Source: Pseudomonas sp. MRSN 12121
Lineage (GTDB): Bacteria > Pseudomonadota > Gammaproteobacteria > Pseudomonadales > Pseudomonadaceae
Assembly: GCF_000931465.1 (NCBI RefSeq)
Contig: NZ_CP010892.1
Location: 6,843,388 to 6,907,387 of the forward strand
DNA: 64,000 bases
Direction: 5' to 3'
Under the pieces are notes generated by a model. The model did not search any database. It was not told the origin of the DNA and saw only the letters and a list, made by a program, of their open reading frames with translations. The position numbers were made by a program, and so were the translations under genes. This document shows positions 7,218 through 15,709 of the stretch, piece after piece (position 1 is the stretch's first letter; every line of letters starts with the position of its first letter).

Positions 7218-9401
7218 ATGCGCGATGATCTCTCCCTTCTGCTGAACTCCCTCAACGATGCCCAACGCCAGGCCGTAGCCGCCTCCCTGGGTCGTCAGTT
7301 GGTCCTGGCCGGTGCTGGCTCCGGTAAAACCCGAGTGCTGGTGCACCGTATCGCCTGGTTGATCCAGGTCGAGAACGCCTCGCCCCATTCGATCCTGTCG
7401 GTGACCTTCACCAACAAGGCCGCTGCCGAGATGCGCCAGCGCATCGAGCAGTTGATGGGCATCAACCCGGCCGGCATGTGGGTCGGCACCTTCCACGGCC
7501 TGGCGCACCGCCTGCTGCGGGCGCACTGGCAAGAGGCCGGCCTGAGCCAGACCTTCCAGATCCTCGACAGCGACGACCAGCAACGCCTGGTCAAGCGGGT
7601 AATCCGCGACCTCGGCCTGGACGAGCAGCGCTGGCCGGCCCGCCAGGCCCAGTGGTTCATCAACGGGCAGAAAGACGAAGGCCTGCGCCCGCAGCACATC
7701 CAGGCCAGCGGCGACCTGTTCCTGGCCACCATGCGCGGCATCTACGAAGCCTACGAGGCCGCCTGCCAGCGCGCCGGGGTCATCGACTTCTCCGAGCTGC
7801 TGCTGCGCGCCCTGGACCTGTGGCGCGACCATCCCGGCCTGCTGGCGCACTACCAGAAGCGCTTCCGCCATGTGCTGGTGGACGAGTTCCAGGACACCAA
7901 CGCCGTGCAGTACGCCTGGTTGCGCCTGCTGGCCAAGGGCGGCGACAGCCTGATGGTGGTGGGCGACGACGACCAGTCGATCTACGGCTGGCGTGGGGCG
8001 AAGATCGAGAACATCCATCAGTATTCCGCGGACTTCCCCGATACCGAGGTGATCCGCCTGGAGCAGAACTACCGCTCCACCGCCGGCATCCTCAAGGCCG
8101 CCAACGCCCTGATCGCCAACAACACCGGGCGCCTGGGTAAGGAGCTGTGGACCGATGGCGGCGAGGGCGAGGCGATCAACCTGTACGCCGCCTTCAACGA
8201 ACACGACGAAGCGCGCTACGTGGTGGAAACCATCGAAAGCGCCCTGAAGACCGGCCTGGCCCGCAGCGATATCGCCATCCTGTACCGTTCCAACGCCCAG
8301 TCGCGGGTGCTGGAAGAGGCCCTGCTGCGCGAGCGCATCCCCTATCGCATCTACGGCGGCCAGCGCTTCTTCGAGCGCGCCGAGATCAAGAACGCCATGG
8401 CCTACCTGCGCCTGCTCGAAGGGCGCGGCAACGACGCGGCCCTGGAGCGGGTGATCAACGTGCCGGCCCGCGGCATCGGCGAAAAGACCGTCGAAGCGAT
8501 TCGCGAACACGCGCGCCACAGCCATGTGTCGATGTGGGAAGCGATGCGCCAGCTGGTGGTCAACAAAGGCCTGGCCGGGCGTGCCGCCGGGGCCCTGAAT
8601 GCGTTCATGGAACTGATCGAGCACCTGGCGACCATCACCGCCGAAATGCCGCTGCACCTGATGACCCAGGTCGTCATCGAGCAGTCCGGCCTGATCGCCT
8701 ATCACGAGGCGGAAAAAGGCGAGAAAGGCCAGGCTCGGGTAGAAAACCTCGAGGAACTGGTCAGCGCCGCGCGCAACTTCGAACACACCGAAGACGAGCA
8801 GGAACTGACGCCCCTGGCGGCCTTCCTCGGCCATGCGTCGCTGGAAGCCGGCGACACCCAGGCCGACGAGCACGAAGACAGCATCCAGCTGATGACCCTG
8901 CACAGCGCCAAGGGCCTGGAATTCCCCTACGTGTTCCTGGTGGGCATGGAAGAAGGCCTGTTCCCGCACAAGATGAGCCTGGAAGAACCCGGCCGCCTTG
9001 AGGAAGAGCGGCGCCTGGCGTATGTCGGCATTACCCGGGCGATGCAGAACCTGGTGATGACCTACGCCGAGACCCGACGCCTGTACGGCAGCGAAACCTA
9101 CAACAAGGTGTCGCGTTTCGTACGGGAAGTCCCGAAAGGCCTGATCCAGGAAGTGCGCCTGTCCAATAGCGTCAGCCGTCCGTTCGGCGGTGGCCAGTCG
9201 CAGAGCACCAGCAGCCTGTTCGGCGGCAGCGAGATTCCGGAAACCGGCCTCAGCCTCGGCCAGGCCGTGCGCCATTCGGTTTTCGGCGACGGGGTGATCC
9301 TCAATTTCGAGGGCGCTGGCGCCCAGGCCCGGGTCCAGGTGAACTTCAGCGAAGGCAGCAAGTGGCTGATGCTCGGCTACGCCAAGCTCGAAGCCATCTG
9401 A
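7218..9401 (+). CDS. uvrD: DNA helicase II (UvrD), SF1A 3'-5' helicase
   Basis: 727 residues, usual UvrD length. Walker A LAGAGSGKTR (about residues 30-39), VTFTNKAAAEM (motif Ia), Walker B VDEFQDTN (about 220), VGDDDQSIYGWRGA (motif III), LEQNYRST (motif IV), TLHSAKGLEFPYVF (motif V) and YVGITRAM (motif VI) are all present. A C-terminal Tudor-like segment (VFGDGVILNFEGAG) is typical of UvrD/PcrA. It unwinds DNA in nucleotide excision repair and methyl-directed mismatch repair and removes RecA filaments. A very long antisense ORF (7053-9605) is a shadow of GC-rich codon usage. Confidence 0.97.
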   Translation: MRDDLSLLLNSLNDAQRQAVAASLGRQLVLAGAGSGKTRVLVHRIAWLIQVENASPHSILSVTFTNKAAAEMRQRIEQLMGINPAGMWVGTFHGLAHRLLRAHWQEAGLSQTFQILDSDDQQRLVKRVIRDLGLDEQRWPARQAQWFINGQKDEGLRPQHIQASGDLFLATMRGIYEAYEAACQRAGVIDFSELLLRALDLWRDHPGLLAHYQKRFRHVLVDEFQDTNAVQYAWLRLLAKGGDSLMVVGDDDQSIYGWRGAKIENIHQYSADFPDTEVIRLEQNYRSTAGILKAANALIANNTGRLGKELWTDGGEGEAINLYAAFNEHDEARYVVETIESALKTGLARSDIAILYRSNAQSRVLEEALLRERIPYRIYGGQRFFERAEIKNAMAYLRLLEGRGNDAALERVINVPARGIGEKTVEAIREHARHSHVSMWEAMRQLVVNKGLAGRAAGALNAFMELIEHLATITAEMPLHLMTQVVIEQSGLIAYHEAEKGEKGQARVENLEELVSAARNFEHTEDEQELTPLAAFLGHASLEAGDTQADEHEDSIQLMTLHSAKGLEFPYVFLVGMEEGLFPHKMSLEEPGRLEEERRLAYVGITRAMQNLVMTYAETRRLYGSETYNKVSRFVREVPKGLIQEVRLSNSVSRPFGGGQSQSTSSLFGGSEIPETGLSLGQAVRHSVFGDGVILNFEGAGAQARVQVNFSEGSKWLMLGYAKLEAI

Positions 9402-9407
9402 TAAATG

Positions 9408-9439
9408 CAAGGAGCGGCCGCTCGACGGCTCGCTCCTGC
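9408..9439. repeat. Degenerate REP-like hairpin
   Basis: GCAAGGAGCG and CGCTCCTGC form the arms of an imperfect palindrome just after the uvrD stop. It resembles a shortened REP sequence and could act as a 3' end stabiliser or weak terminator. Confidence 0.55.
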
Positions 9440-9474
9440 GGTTGGCCCCATTCCGGTATCGAGGAGCAACGCAC

Positions 9475-9915
9475 ATGGGCTCGGGCTTCTTTTCTTCCTG
9501 GACATTCTGGGCCCTGCTGTCGGCGGCGTTCGCCGCCCTGACCGCGATCTTCGCCAAGATCGGCATCGAAAACCTCAATTCCGACTTCGCCACCCTGCTG
9601 CGCACCGTGGTGGTGCTGTTCAGCCTGGCCTTGATTTTGTACGCGACGGGCCAATATCAGTCCCTGGGTTCGATTTCGCCCAGGAGCTATCTGTTCCTGA
9701 TGCTGTCCGGACTGGCCACCGGCGCATCGTGGATCTGCTATTTCCGCGCGCTGAAAGTCGGGCCGGCCTCGCTGGTGGCGCCGGTGGACAAGCTCAGCGT
9801 GGTGCTTGTGGCCGTCCTGGGCGTGCTGCTCCTGGGCGAAAAACTCGACCTGCGGCAATGGTCCGGCATCGCCTTGATCGGCGCCGGGGTGATCCTCCTC
9901 GCGCTCAAGCGCTGA
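9475..9915 (+). CDS. Single-domain EamA/DMT-type membrane transporter
   Basis: 146 residues from ATG 9475, chosen because GAGGAG lies 7 bases upstream. About five hydrophobic helices make one EamA repeat, half of a normal ten-helix drug/metabolite transporter, so it probably works as a dimer. Motifs FAKIGIENLNSDFATLLRT and KLSVVLVAVLGVLLLGEKL are typical of the family. The substrate cannot be deduced. It stands alone between uvrD and the Tim44-like gene. Confidence 0.8.
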   Translation: MGSGFFSSWTFWALLSAAFAALTAIFAKIGIENLNSDFATLLRTVVVLFSLALILYATGQYQSLGSISPRSYLFLMLSGLATGASWICYFRALKVGPASLVAPVDKLSVVLVAVLGVLLLGEKLDLRQWSGIALIGAGVILLALKR

Positions 9916-10095
9916 GGCGTTGCGGCGCTGAACCCTTGTCCGCGACCAATGGACAAACCTGTAGTGGGCCCACTTGTCTCGACCGAAGCTGAACCGTGGC
10001 TGTCAGGCAAAAGCCCGAAACACTCTGCCGCTAGCCAGTGACACTTCACGTGTGCAACATGGCGCGCGTGCCATCCACAAATGGGAATTCCCTTT

Positions 10096-10971
10096 ATGAT
10101 ACGTTTTCTTAGCATCGCCATGGCGTTGTGCATCGGCCTGACGATGAGCCTCGACGCCAACGCCAAACGCTTTGGTGGCGGCAAAAGCGCCGGCGCTGCC
10201 CCGACCCACCAGACCAGCCAGATGGCTCCGTCTTCTTCCGGCATGGGCCCTGCCGCCGCGACCGCAGGCGCGGCCGGTGCCGCGGGCGCCGCTGCCAAGG
10301 CTGGCGGCGCTTCGCGCTGGCTCGGCCCACTGGCCGGTATCGCCGCGGGCGGCCTGCTGGCTTCCATGTTCATGGGCGACGGCTTCCAGGGCATGCAGAT
10401 CTTCGACATCCTGATCATGGCGGTCATCGCCTTCCTGGTCTTCCGTTTCATCGCCGCCCGTCGCCGCAAGCAGCAGGAGCAGTACGCTCCGGCCGGCCAT
10501 GCGCCGATGCAGCGTGAAGCCTTCGAACCTCGGCAACCTGCTGGCGGCTCGATCTTCGGTGGTTCGGCTGCGCCTGCCGCACGTCCGGTGATCAACGCCC
10601 CGGCCTGGTTCAACGAAGAGCGCTTCGTCGAAGCCGCGCGCAACCACTTCCAGTCCCTGCAACAACACTGGGACGCCAACGAAATGGACAAGATCGCCGA
10701 GTTCGTGACCCCGCAGATGCTGCAATTCCTGAAGCAGGAACGCGCCGACCTGGGCGACGGCTTCCAGTCGACCTACATCGACAACCTGGACGTGCGCCTT
10801 GAAGGTGTAGACGACCGCGCCGACAAGACCATCGCCACCCTGACCTTCAGTGGCGTGTCCAAGACCTCGCGTTTCGACCAGGGCGAAGTCTTCAGCGAAA
10901 GCTGGAACATGGAACGCGCCCAGGGCGAAAACCAGCCTTGGCTGGTTGCAGGTATTCGCCAGAACGGCTGA
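10096..10971 (+). CDS. Exported/membrane Tim44-like domain protein
   Basis: 291 residues from ATG 10096. The in-frame ATG at 10081 has no ribosome site, and the 10096 start gives a clean signal peptide (MIRFLSIAMALCIGL to ANA, about residues 1-23). Then come a Gly/Ala-rich region, two hydrophobic segments (about 75-95 and 105-120), a basic stretch (RRRKQ) and a Tim44-like fold (about 170-291; WFNEERFVEAARNHFQSLQ, WDANEMDKIAEFVTPQML). In mitochondria Tim44 tethers the import motor; bacterial homologues are poorly understood membrane-associated proteins. Single gene followed by a clear terminator. Confidence 0.82.
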   Translation: MIRFLSIAMALCIGLTMSLDANAKRFGGGKSAGAAPTHQTSQMAPSSSGMGPAAATAGAAGAAGAAAKAGGASRWLGPLAGIAAGGLLASMFMGDGFQGMQIFDILIMAVIAFLVFRFIAARRRKQQEQYAPAGHAPMQREAFEPRQPAGGSIFGGSAAPAARPVINAPAWFNEERFVEAARNHFQSLQQHWDANEMDKIAEFVTPQMLQFLKQERADLGDGFQSTYIDNLDVRLEGVDDRADKTIATLTFSGVSKTSRFDQGEVFSESWNMERAQGENQPWLVAGIRQNG

Positions 10972-10998
10972 CCCTCTTCGGTGTCATATCGGTAATCG

Positions 10999-11026
10999 CA
11001 AAACCCCGACTCAGGTCGGGGTTTTG
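10999..11026 (+). terminator. Rho-independent terminator of the Tim44-like gene
   Basis: A perfect 12-bp stem (CAAAACCCCGAC / GTCGGGGTTTTG) with a TCAG tetraloop, 28 bases after the stop codon. The stem carries its own T-run on the plus strand and an A-run upstream, so it could work in both directions. Confidence 0.9.
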
Positions 11027-11110
11027 CATTTCACGATTGCACTTGTAGCAAGCTACTGTATAAACCGCCGTCTATTTAAACCGCGCCATAGAGCTAAGAG
11101 GACCCAGGCC

Positions 11111-11518
11111 GTGGAAGAAGTCATCGAACAACTCCGTGAGGCAAACGAACCGGTACCCGTTCCCCTGGAACTGCCGGACGAAGACCTGCTGGTGGAAATC
11201 GAAGAACAGCTGTTCATCAATATCCCCTTCGTCTTCAAAGAGTTCCTGTTGACCGTGAGCGATGTCGTCTACGGCAGCCTGGAGCCGGTCACCGTGACCG
11301 ACCCGCAGTCCCATACCTACCTGCCGGAAGTGGCCGCCACCGCCTGGGACATGGGCGTACCACGCGAGCTGATCCCGATCTGCCAGGACGGCGACGACTA
11401 CTACTGCGTCGAGGAAGACGGCACCGTGGTGCTGTGGTCCGGCGAAGAAGAGCTGATTACCGAAGAGTCGTGGGAATCGGTGTGGCACTGGGCACGGGAC
11501 GTCTGGCTGGAAAGCTGA
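11111..11518 (+). CDS. SMI1/KNR4-family protein
   Basis: 135 residues, very acidic. GTG start at 11111 with AGGA upstream (TAAGAGGACCCAGGCC-GTG); there is no closer in-frame ATG. The SMI1/KNR4 fold is recognised from FINIPFVFKEFLLTVSDVVYGSLEP and the C-terminal DGDDYYCVEEDGTVVLW. Members of this superfamily are often immunity proteins to nuclease toxins, but this stand-alone form is conserved in Pseudomonas without a neighbouring toxin, and none is visible here. Function not assigned. Confidence 0.78.
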   Translation: MEEVIEQLREANEPVPVPLELPDEDLLVEIEEQLFINIPFVFKEFLLTVSDVVYGSLEPVTVTDPQSHTYLPEVAATAWDMGVPRELIPICQDGDDYYCVEEDGTVVLWSGEEELITEESWESVWHWARDVWLES

Positions 11519-11590
11519 TCGCCCCGCTGGCGCAGGCATCGACCACCCGCCCCAGCCACCCTCCAGTGCGCCGGGGCCTGGCTGGCCCAA

Positions 11591-13354
11591 TCAGTGCCCG
11601 CCGTCTTCCTTGTGGTTATCCAGGGTATCCAGCAAGGCGACCTGCATACGGGTATGCACCCGGATGAACCAGCGCCACAGCAGCGCGGCCACCGCTGCCG
11701 TCACTACTGCGATCAGCATCAGCAGTTCGGTGGTCGGCAGGATGCTCGAAGACAGGGCCGCCAACAGCAGGAAAATCACCAGCAGCGACAGCACCGGGAT
11801 CACTTCGGCGATCACCCGGCGCACCCGCTGGGTATGCCGCCCGGCCATTTCCGCCTTCACCCCCATTTCCGCCAGCAGCATCGACAGGGCCTTGAGCTTG
11901 CGATAGGCGGCGATCAGGAACGGCAGCGATACCAGCAACGCCCCGCCCCAGATCAATGCCTTCTGCCAGCTCGGATCGCTGATCCAGTCCTGCAGATAGT
12001 TGCCGATGCGAACCGCGAAATAACCCCCGGCGAAGAAGATCGCCACCACCAGCGCCAGGTTGACCCCGACCTGCAACAGAATCCGCCGGATCATCGAGGC
12101 CAGCAGCGCACCCTCGCCTTGCGGCTGGATGCTGCGCAGCCATTCGCCATACATGCCCAGCACCCGGCTCAGGCGGGTGGGCAACACGGCGGCGAGCTTC
12201 AGCGACAGCGGGTCGGCAGCGCGGATCAGGTACGGCGTGAGCAAGGTGGTAATCACCGACACCGCGACCGCCACCGGGTAGAGGAAGTTGCTGGTGACCT
12301 GCAGAGTCATGCCCAGCGCCGCAATGATGAAGGAGAACTCGCCAATCTGTGACAGGCCCATGCCGACCCGCAGCGAGGTCCGCCCGTCATTGCCGGCGAT
12401 GAAGGCGCCCAGGCCGCAGGACAGCATCTTGCCCAGGACCACCGCGACGGTGATCACCGCGATCGGCCAGGCGTATTGCAGGAGAATCTGCGGGTCGAGC
12501 ATCAGGCCGATGGCGACGAAGAAGATGGCGCTGAACAGGTCGCGAACCGGTTCGATCAGCCGCTCGATCTTCAACAATTGCCGCGATTCGGCCATGATCG
12601 CGCCGATCAGGAAGGCCCCCAGCACCATGCTGTATTCCAGCTTGACCACCAGCAGGCAGAAGCCGAAACACAGCCCCAGCACCGTGATCAGCAGCATCTC
12701 GTTGCTGTCGAACCTGGCGACATAGGCCAGCAGCCGCGGCACCAGCAAAATGCCGATCACCAGAGCGACGATCATGAACAGCGAGAGCTTGCCGACGGTG
12801 GAGAACACCTCCCCGGAACTGACGTTGCCACTGACAGCAATGCTCGACAGCAGGGCGATGATGCCGATGCCGAGGATGTCCTCGACGATCAGCACGCCGA
12901 AGATCAGCTGGGCGAAGCGCTGGTTCTTCATCTTCAGGTCGTTGAGCGCCTTGACGATGATGGTGGTCGAGGAGATCGCCAGGATCGCCCCCAAGAACAG
13001 CGAATCCATGGTGTTCCAGTCAAACCAGCGGCCGATTTCGTAGCCGATCCAGATCATCAGGACGATTTCCAGGAACGCCGCGATAAAGGCCGTGGCGCCC
13101 ACCTTGAACAGCTTGCGCAGGCTGAACTCCAGGCCCAGGCAGAACATCAGGAAGATCACCCCCAGCTCGGCCAGGGTCTTGATGGTGTCTTCGTCGTGGA
13201 TCAGGCCGAACGGTGGGGTATGGGGGCCGATGATGAAGCCGGCAACGATATAGCCGAGCACCACCGGCTGCTTGAACCGGTGAAAAAGGATGGTCACCAC
13301 GCCTGCGACCAGCATGATCACCGCCAGGTCCTGAATAAAGCTGATGGCATGCAT
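11591..13354 (-). CDS. CPA2-family cation:proton antiporter (KefB/YbaL-like, no RCK domain)
   Basis: 587 residues from ATG 13354, which has AAGGAG 8 bases upstream; the frame remains open to 13711 but without CPA2 features. A Na/H exchanger domain of about 12-13 helices (residues 5-385) has the family hallmark FLMFCLGLEFS (about 70-80) and the discontinuous helix GLSQIGEFSFI. A further membrane/cytoplasmic region (about 430-560) follows instead of the TrkA-N domain of KefB/KefC, so gating by nucleotide or glutathione adducts is not expected. Likely moves K+ or Na+ against H+. It is the P. aeruginosa PA5518 type, next to pdxY as there. Confidence 0.83.
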   Translation of the reverse strand: MHAISFIQDLAVIMLVAGVVTILFHRFKQPVVLGYIVAGFIIGPHTPPFGLIHDEDTIKTLAELGVIFLMFCLGLEFSLRKLFKVGATAFIAAFLEIVLMIWIGYEIGRWFDWNTMDSLFLGAILAISSTTIIVKALNDLKMKNQRFAQLIFGVLIVEDILGIGIIALLSSIAVSGNVSSGEVFSTVGKLSLFMIVALVIGILLVPRLLAYVARFDSNEMLLITVLGLCFGFCLLVVKLEYSMVLGAFLIGAIMAESRQLLKIERLIEPVRDLFSAIFFVAIGLMLDPQILLQYAWPIAVITVAVVLGKMLSCGLGAFIAGNDGRTSLRVGMGLSQIGEFSFIIAALGMTLQVTSNFLYPVAVAVSVITTLLTPYLIRAADPLSLKLAAVLPTRLSRVLGMYGEWLRSIQPQGEGALLASMIRRILLQVGVNLALVVAIFFAGGYFAVRIGNYLQDWISDPSWQKALIWGGALLVSLPFLIAAYRKLKALSMLLAEMGVKAEMAGRHTQRVRRVIAEVIPVLSLLVIFLLLAALSSSILPTTELLMLIAVVTAAVAALLWRWFIRVHTRMQVALLDTLDNHKEDGGH

Positions 13355-13616
13355 GGCAAGAGGCTCCTTGGGTGACATTCTGGCGGTCGAGCCGGCCGCC
13401 GGGCAGCGGCCGGCCAGCGGGAAAAGCCCTGGGGACGGGCTTTTGCAGGGTAACATCGCGACTTGTGCCAGGAAGGCGGTGCAATATATGGAAACAGATG
13501 CAGCGCCGCGTGACGGCAACCGCCGGCGCGGCGTCCCGTTATCGATGGTTTGAAACGCTGACCGAGCACCCGCAGAGGTGCGCCCGCAACCCCCGCCTAC
13601 AACCCGTGAGTGTGCT

Positions 13617-14099
13617 ATGGAACCCGGAAACGCCCAGCTGTCGATGACGGTATTGATGACCCCTGACATGGCCAATTTTTCAGGCAATGTCCACGGCGGC
13701 ACCCTGCTCAAGTACCTCGACGAAGTCGCCTATGCCTGCGCCAGCCGTTATGCCGGCCGCTATGTGGTGACCCTGTCGGTGGACCAGGTGATCTTCCGCG
13801 AGCCGATCCATGTCGGCGAACTGGTGACCTTCCTGGCGTCGGTCAACTACACCGGCAATACCTCGATGGAAGTCGGTATCAAGGTGGTCACCGAGAACAT
13901 CCGCGAGCGTTCGGTACGCCATACCAACAGCTGCTTCTTCACCATGGTGGCGGTCGACGACCAGCGCAAACCCGCCGCCGTGCCGCCCCTGCAGCCAGAA
14001 ACCAGCGAAGACAAGCGACGCTTCATGCAGGCCCAGCAACGCCGGCAGATTCGCCAGGAGCTGGAAAAGCGCTATCAGGAAATCAAGGACGACGCCTGA
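13617..14099 (+). CDS. Acyl-CoA thioesterase, hotdog fold (YciA type)
   Basis: 160 residues. Hotdog domain with the active-site segment FSGNVHGGTLLKYLDEVAY (about residues 21-39) and VDQVIFREPIHVGELV. The family hydrolyses short- to long-chain acyl-CoA in the cytosol. The C-terminal tail (about 125-160) is helical and very charged. Start taken at ATG 13617 because the frame upstream is proline-rich and not family-like; the ribosome site is weak. Divergent from the antiporter; the 262-base gap between them shows no clear motif. Confidence 0.88.
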   Translation: MEPGNAQLSMTVLMTPDMANFSGNVHGGTLLKYLDEVAYACASRYAGRYVVTLSVDQVIFREPIHVGELVTFLASVNYTGNTSMEVGIKVVTENIRERSVRHTNSCFFTMVAVDDQRKPAAVPPLQPETSEDKRRFMQAQQRRQIRQELEKRYQEIKDDA

Positions 14100-14142
14100 C
14101 TCTCCGACAAGCCAGCCCGCTCCCGCAGCGATCCCCCGGACC

Positions 14143-14184
14143 TCTAGGAGCGAGCTTGCTCGCGATCCGGCCGCGAAAGCGGCC
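14143..14184. repeat. REP sequence followed by GGCCGC-GAAA-GCGGCC hairpin
   Basis: A single REP (TAGGAGCGAGCTTGCTCGCG, 14145-14164) is followed by a perfect 6-bp GC stem closed by a GAAA tetraloop at 14169-14184. It lies between the convergent thioesterase and pdxY genes and may serve as the shared 3' boundary. Confidence 0.8.
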
Positions 14185-14192
14185 ACCGCCCA

Positions 14193-15065
14193 TCACAGGT
14201 CGATCGACACCGCCTCGAACCGCACCCGCGGATGGGTGATCCGGTCCTGGGCGCGCACCAGTTGCAGCTCGTAGCTGGCACAGGCCTGGGTTTCCAGCAG
14301 CACCTCATGCACCGCTGCGGCGGTGAACTCGAACGCCGCCACCAGGCTGTCGCCCAGCAGCACCCGGGCCAGGAACAGGCCCGAGGTCAGGTCGCCCACC
14401 CCCACCGGCTGACGCGGGAACGCCAGCAGCGGACGCCGCAGGTGCCAGCTGCCTTCGGCGGTCACCAGCAGCATTTCGAACCCCTCCGGCAGCTTGCCCG
14501 GGTAATCCAGATGCTTGACCAGCACCGCTTTCGGGCCACGGGCCAGCAATGCCCGGGCCATGGCCAGGCAGTCGAACAGCGATTGCGGCTTGCGCCCGGC
14601 GAAGCTGTCCAGCTCCAGCTGATTGGGGCAAAGGAAATCCGCCACAGCGGCCGCCTCTTCCAACAGGAAATCGCTGACCTCTTGGGGCACGATGCAGCCC
14701 TTCTCCGGGTGCCCCATCACCGGGTCGCACAGGTACAGGGCCTTGGGATTGATCGCCTTGATCCGCGCCACGCCACTGAGGATCGCCCGCCCCTGTGCCG
14801 CGCTCCCCAGGTAGCCGGACAACACCGCGTCGCAATTGCCCAGCTCGCCAATCGCGGCAATGCCTTCCACCAGCGCCGGGATCTGCTGGGGCGGCAACAC
14901 CTCCCCCGCCCACTGGCCGTATTGCGTGTGGTTGGAGAACTGCACGGTATTGAGCGGCCAGACATTCACCCCGACCCGCTGCATGGGGAACACCGCGGCG
15001 CTGTTGCCGGCATGGCCGAAGACCACATGGGACTGGATCGCGAGCAGATGAGGCGTGCGTTTCAT
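14193..15065 (-). CDS. pdxY: Pyridoxal kinase PdxY
   Basis: 290 residues from ATG 15065 (MKRTPHLLAIQSHVVFGH); an ATG three codons upstream (15074) is the alternative but sits too close to the only purine-rich site. Ribokinase-like fold; substrate loop QSHVVFGHAGNSAAVFP, the stretch LSGYLGSAAQG, and the anion-hole/catalytic segment GVGDLTSGLFLARVLLG near residue 228. Phosphorylates pyridoxal in the vitamin B6 salvage pathway. In P. aeruginosa pdxY (PA5516) also lies near the PA5518-type antiporter. Confidence 0.95.
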   Translation of the reverse strand: MKRTPHLLAIQSHVVFGHAGNSAAVFPMQRVGVNVWPLNTVQFSNHTQYGQWAGEVLPPQQIPALVEGIAAIGELGNCDAVLSGYLGSAAQGRAILSGVARIKAINPKALYLCDPVMGHPEKGCIVPQEVSDFLLEEAAAVADFLCPNQLELDSFAGRKPQSLFDCLAMARALLARGPKAVLVKHLDYPGKLPEGFEMLLVTAEGSWHLRRPLLAFPRQPVGVGDLTSGLFLARVLLGDSLVAAFEFTAAAVHEVLLETQACASYELQLVRAQDRITHPRVRFEAVSIDL

Positions 15066-15181
15066 TCGGGTCATTCCGTAAAACGATTGAAATTCGAGCC
15101 GCGCAGTATGCGACTAAACGCAACCTGTACGACAGACCGAAGACGCAGTTAAGCTGGTGCGACTTCGTTGGAGCGCACCTC

Positions 15182-15580
15182 ATGCTGACCCTTGGAAACA
15201 TTTTCGTGCTGATGCTGCTGGCGACCGGCGCCGCCTGGCTATGGCACAACCACGGCTTGCGCGAGCGGGCGCTGGAACGGGTCAAGCAGCATTGCGCGCG
15301 GCTCGACATCGAGCTGCTGGACGGCAACGTGGCATTGAAGCGCATCGGCTTCGTCAGGGACGCCAGCGGTCGCCGGCGCCTGGCCCGGGTCTACAACTTC
15401 GAGTTCACCGTCACCGGCGAGACCCGCCACGCCGGGACCATCACCCAGTTCGGCGCCCATAGCGCGCAGATCGAACTGGCGCCCTACCCGATCGAAACCC
15501 CTGCACCACCGCCCGCACCGCCCATCCACAGCGCCGAGGTGATCGAGCTGAGCCAGTGGCGCGAAGGGCGCAGCAAATAG
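15182..15580 (+). CDS. DUF3301 protein with one N-terminal membrane anchor
   Basis: 132 residues. A single hydrophobic segment (GNIFVLMLLATGAAWLW, residues 5-21) is followed by a soluble domain with LERVKQHCARLDIELLDGNVAL, the DUF3301 signature, and a proline-rich linker before a short tail. Function unknown. It is divergent from pdxY with about 115 bases between them, and a REPIN follows immediately. Confidence 0.8.
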   Translation: MLTLGNIFVLMLLATGAAWLWHNHGLRERALERVKQHCARLDIELLDGNVALKRIGFVRDASGRRRLARVYNFEFTVTGETRHAGTITQFGAHSAQIELAPYPIETPAPPPAPPIHSAEVIELSQWREGRSK

Positions 15581-15596
15581 CAGCCGCCGCAACCCT

Positions 15597-15694
15597 GTAG
15601 GAGCGAGGCTTGCCCGCGAAGAATCTCGACGATGACACGGAGTGGCAGATAGAGCGCCGCTTCGCGGCTATCGCGGGCAAGCCTCGCTCCTACA
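15597..15694. repeat. REPIN: paired inverted REP sequences
   Basis: GTAGGAGCGAGGCTTGCCCG at the left end and its inverse (CGCGGGCAAGCCTCGCTCCTAC) at the right end enclose about 50 bases, between the convergent DUF3301 and COG0523 genes. Confidence 0.9.
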
Positions 15695-15709
15695 AAAGCA
15701 TGGGTTGGG

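Noticed and set aside
7053..9605. 850-codon open frame on the minus strand
   Set aside because: It is antisense to uvrD over nearly its whole length. The translation is low-complexity (His/Gln/Gly/Val-rich) with no domain, and long antisense frames are expected in GC-rich Pseudomonas genes.
10040..10054. CACGTG-containing sequence as a third parS
   Set aside because: Reads CTTCACGTGTGC; only the central hexamer matches and the arms are not palindromic.
11111..11518. Toxin-immunity pair based on the SMI1/KNR4 fold
   Set aside because: No toxin-like or secreted partner is adjacent, and the gene looks like a conserved stand-alone Pseudomonas gene.
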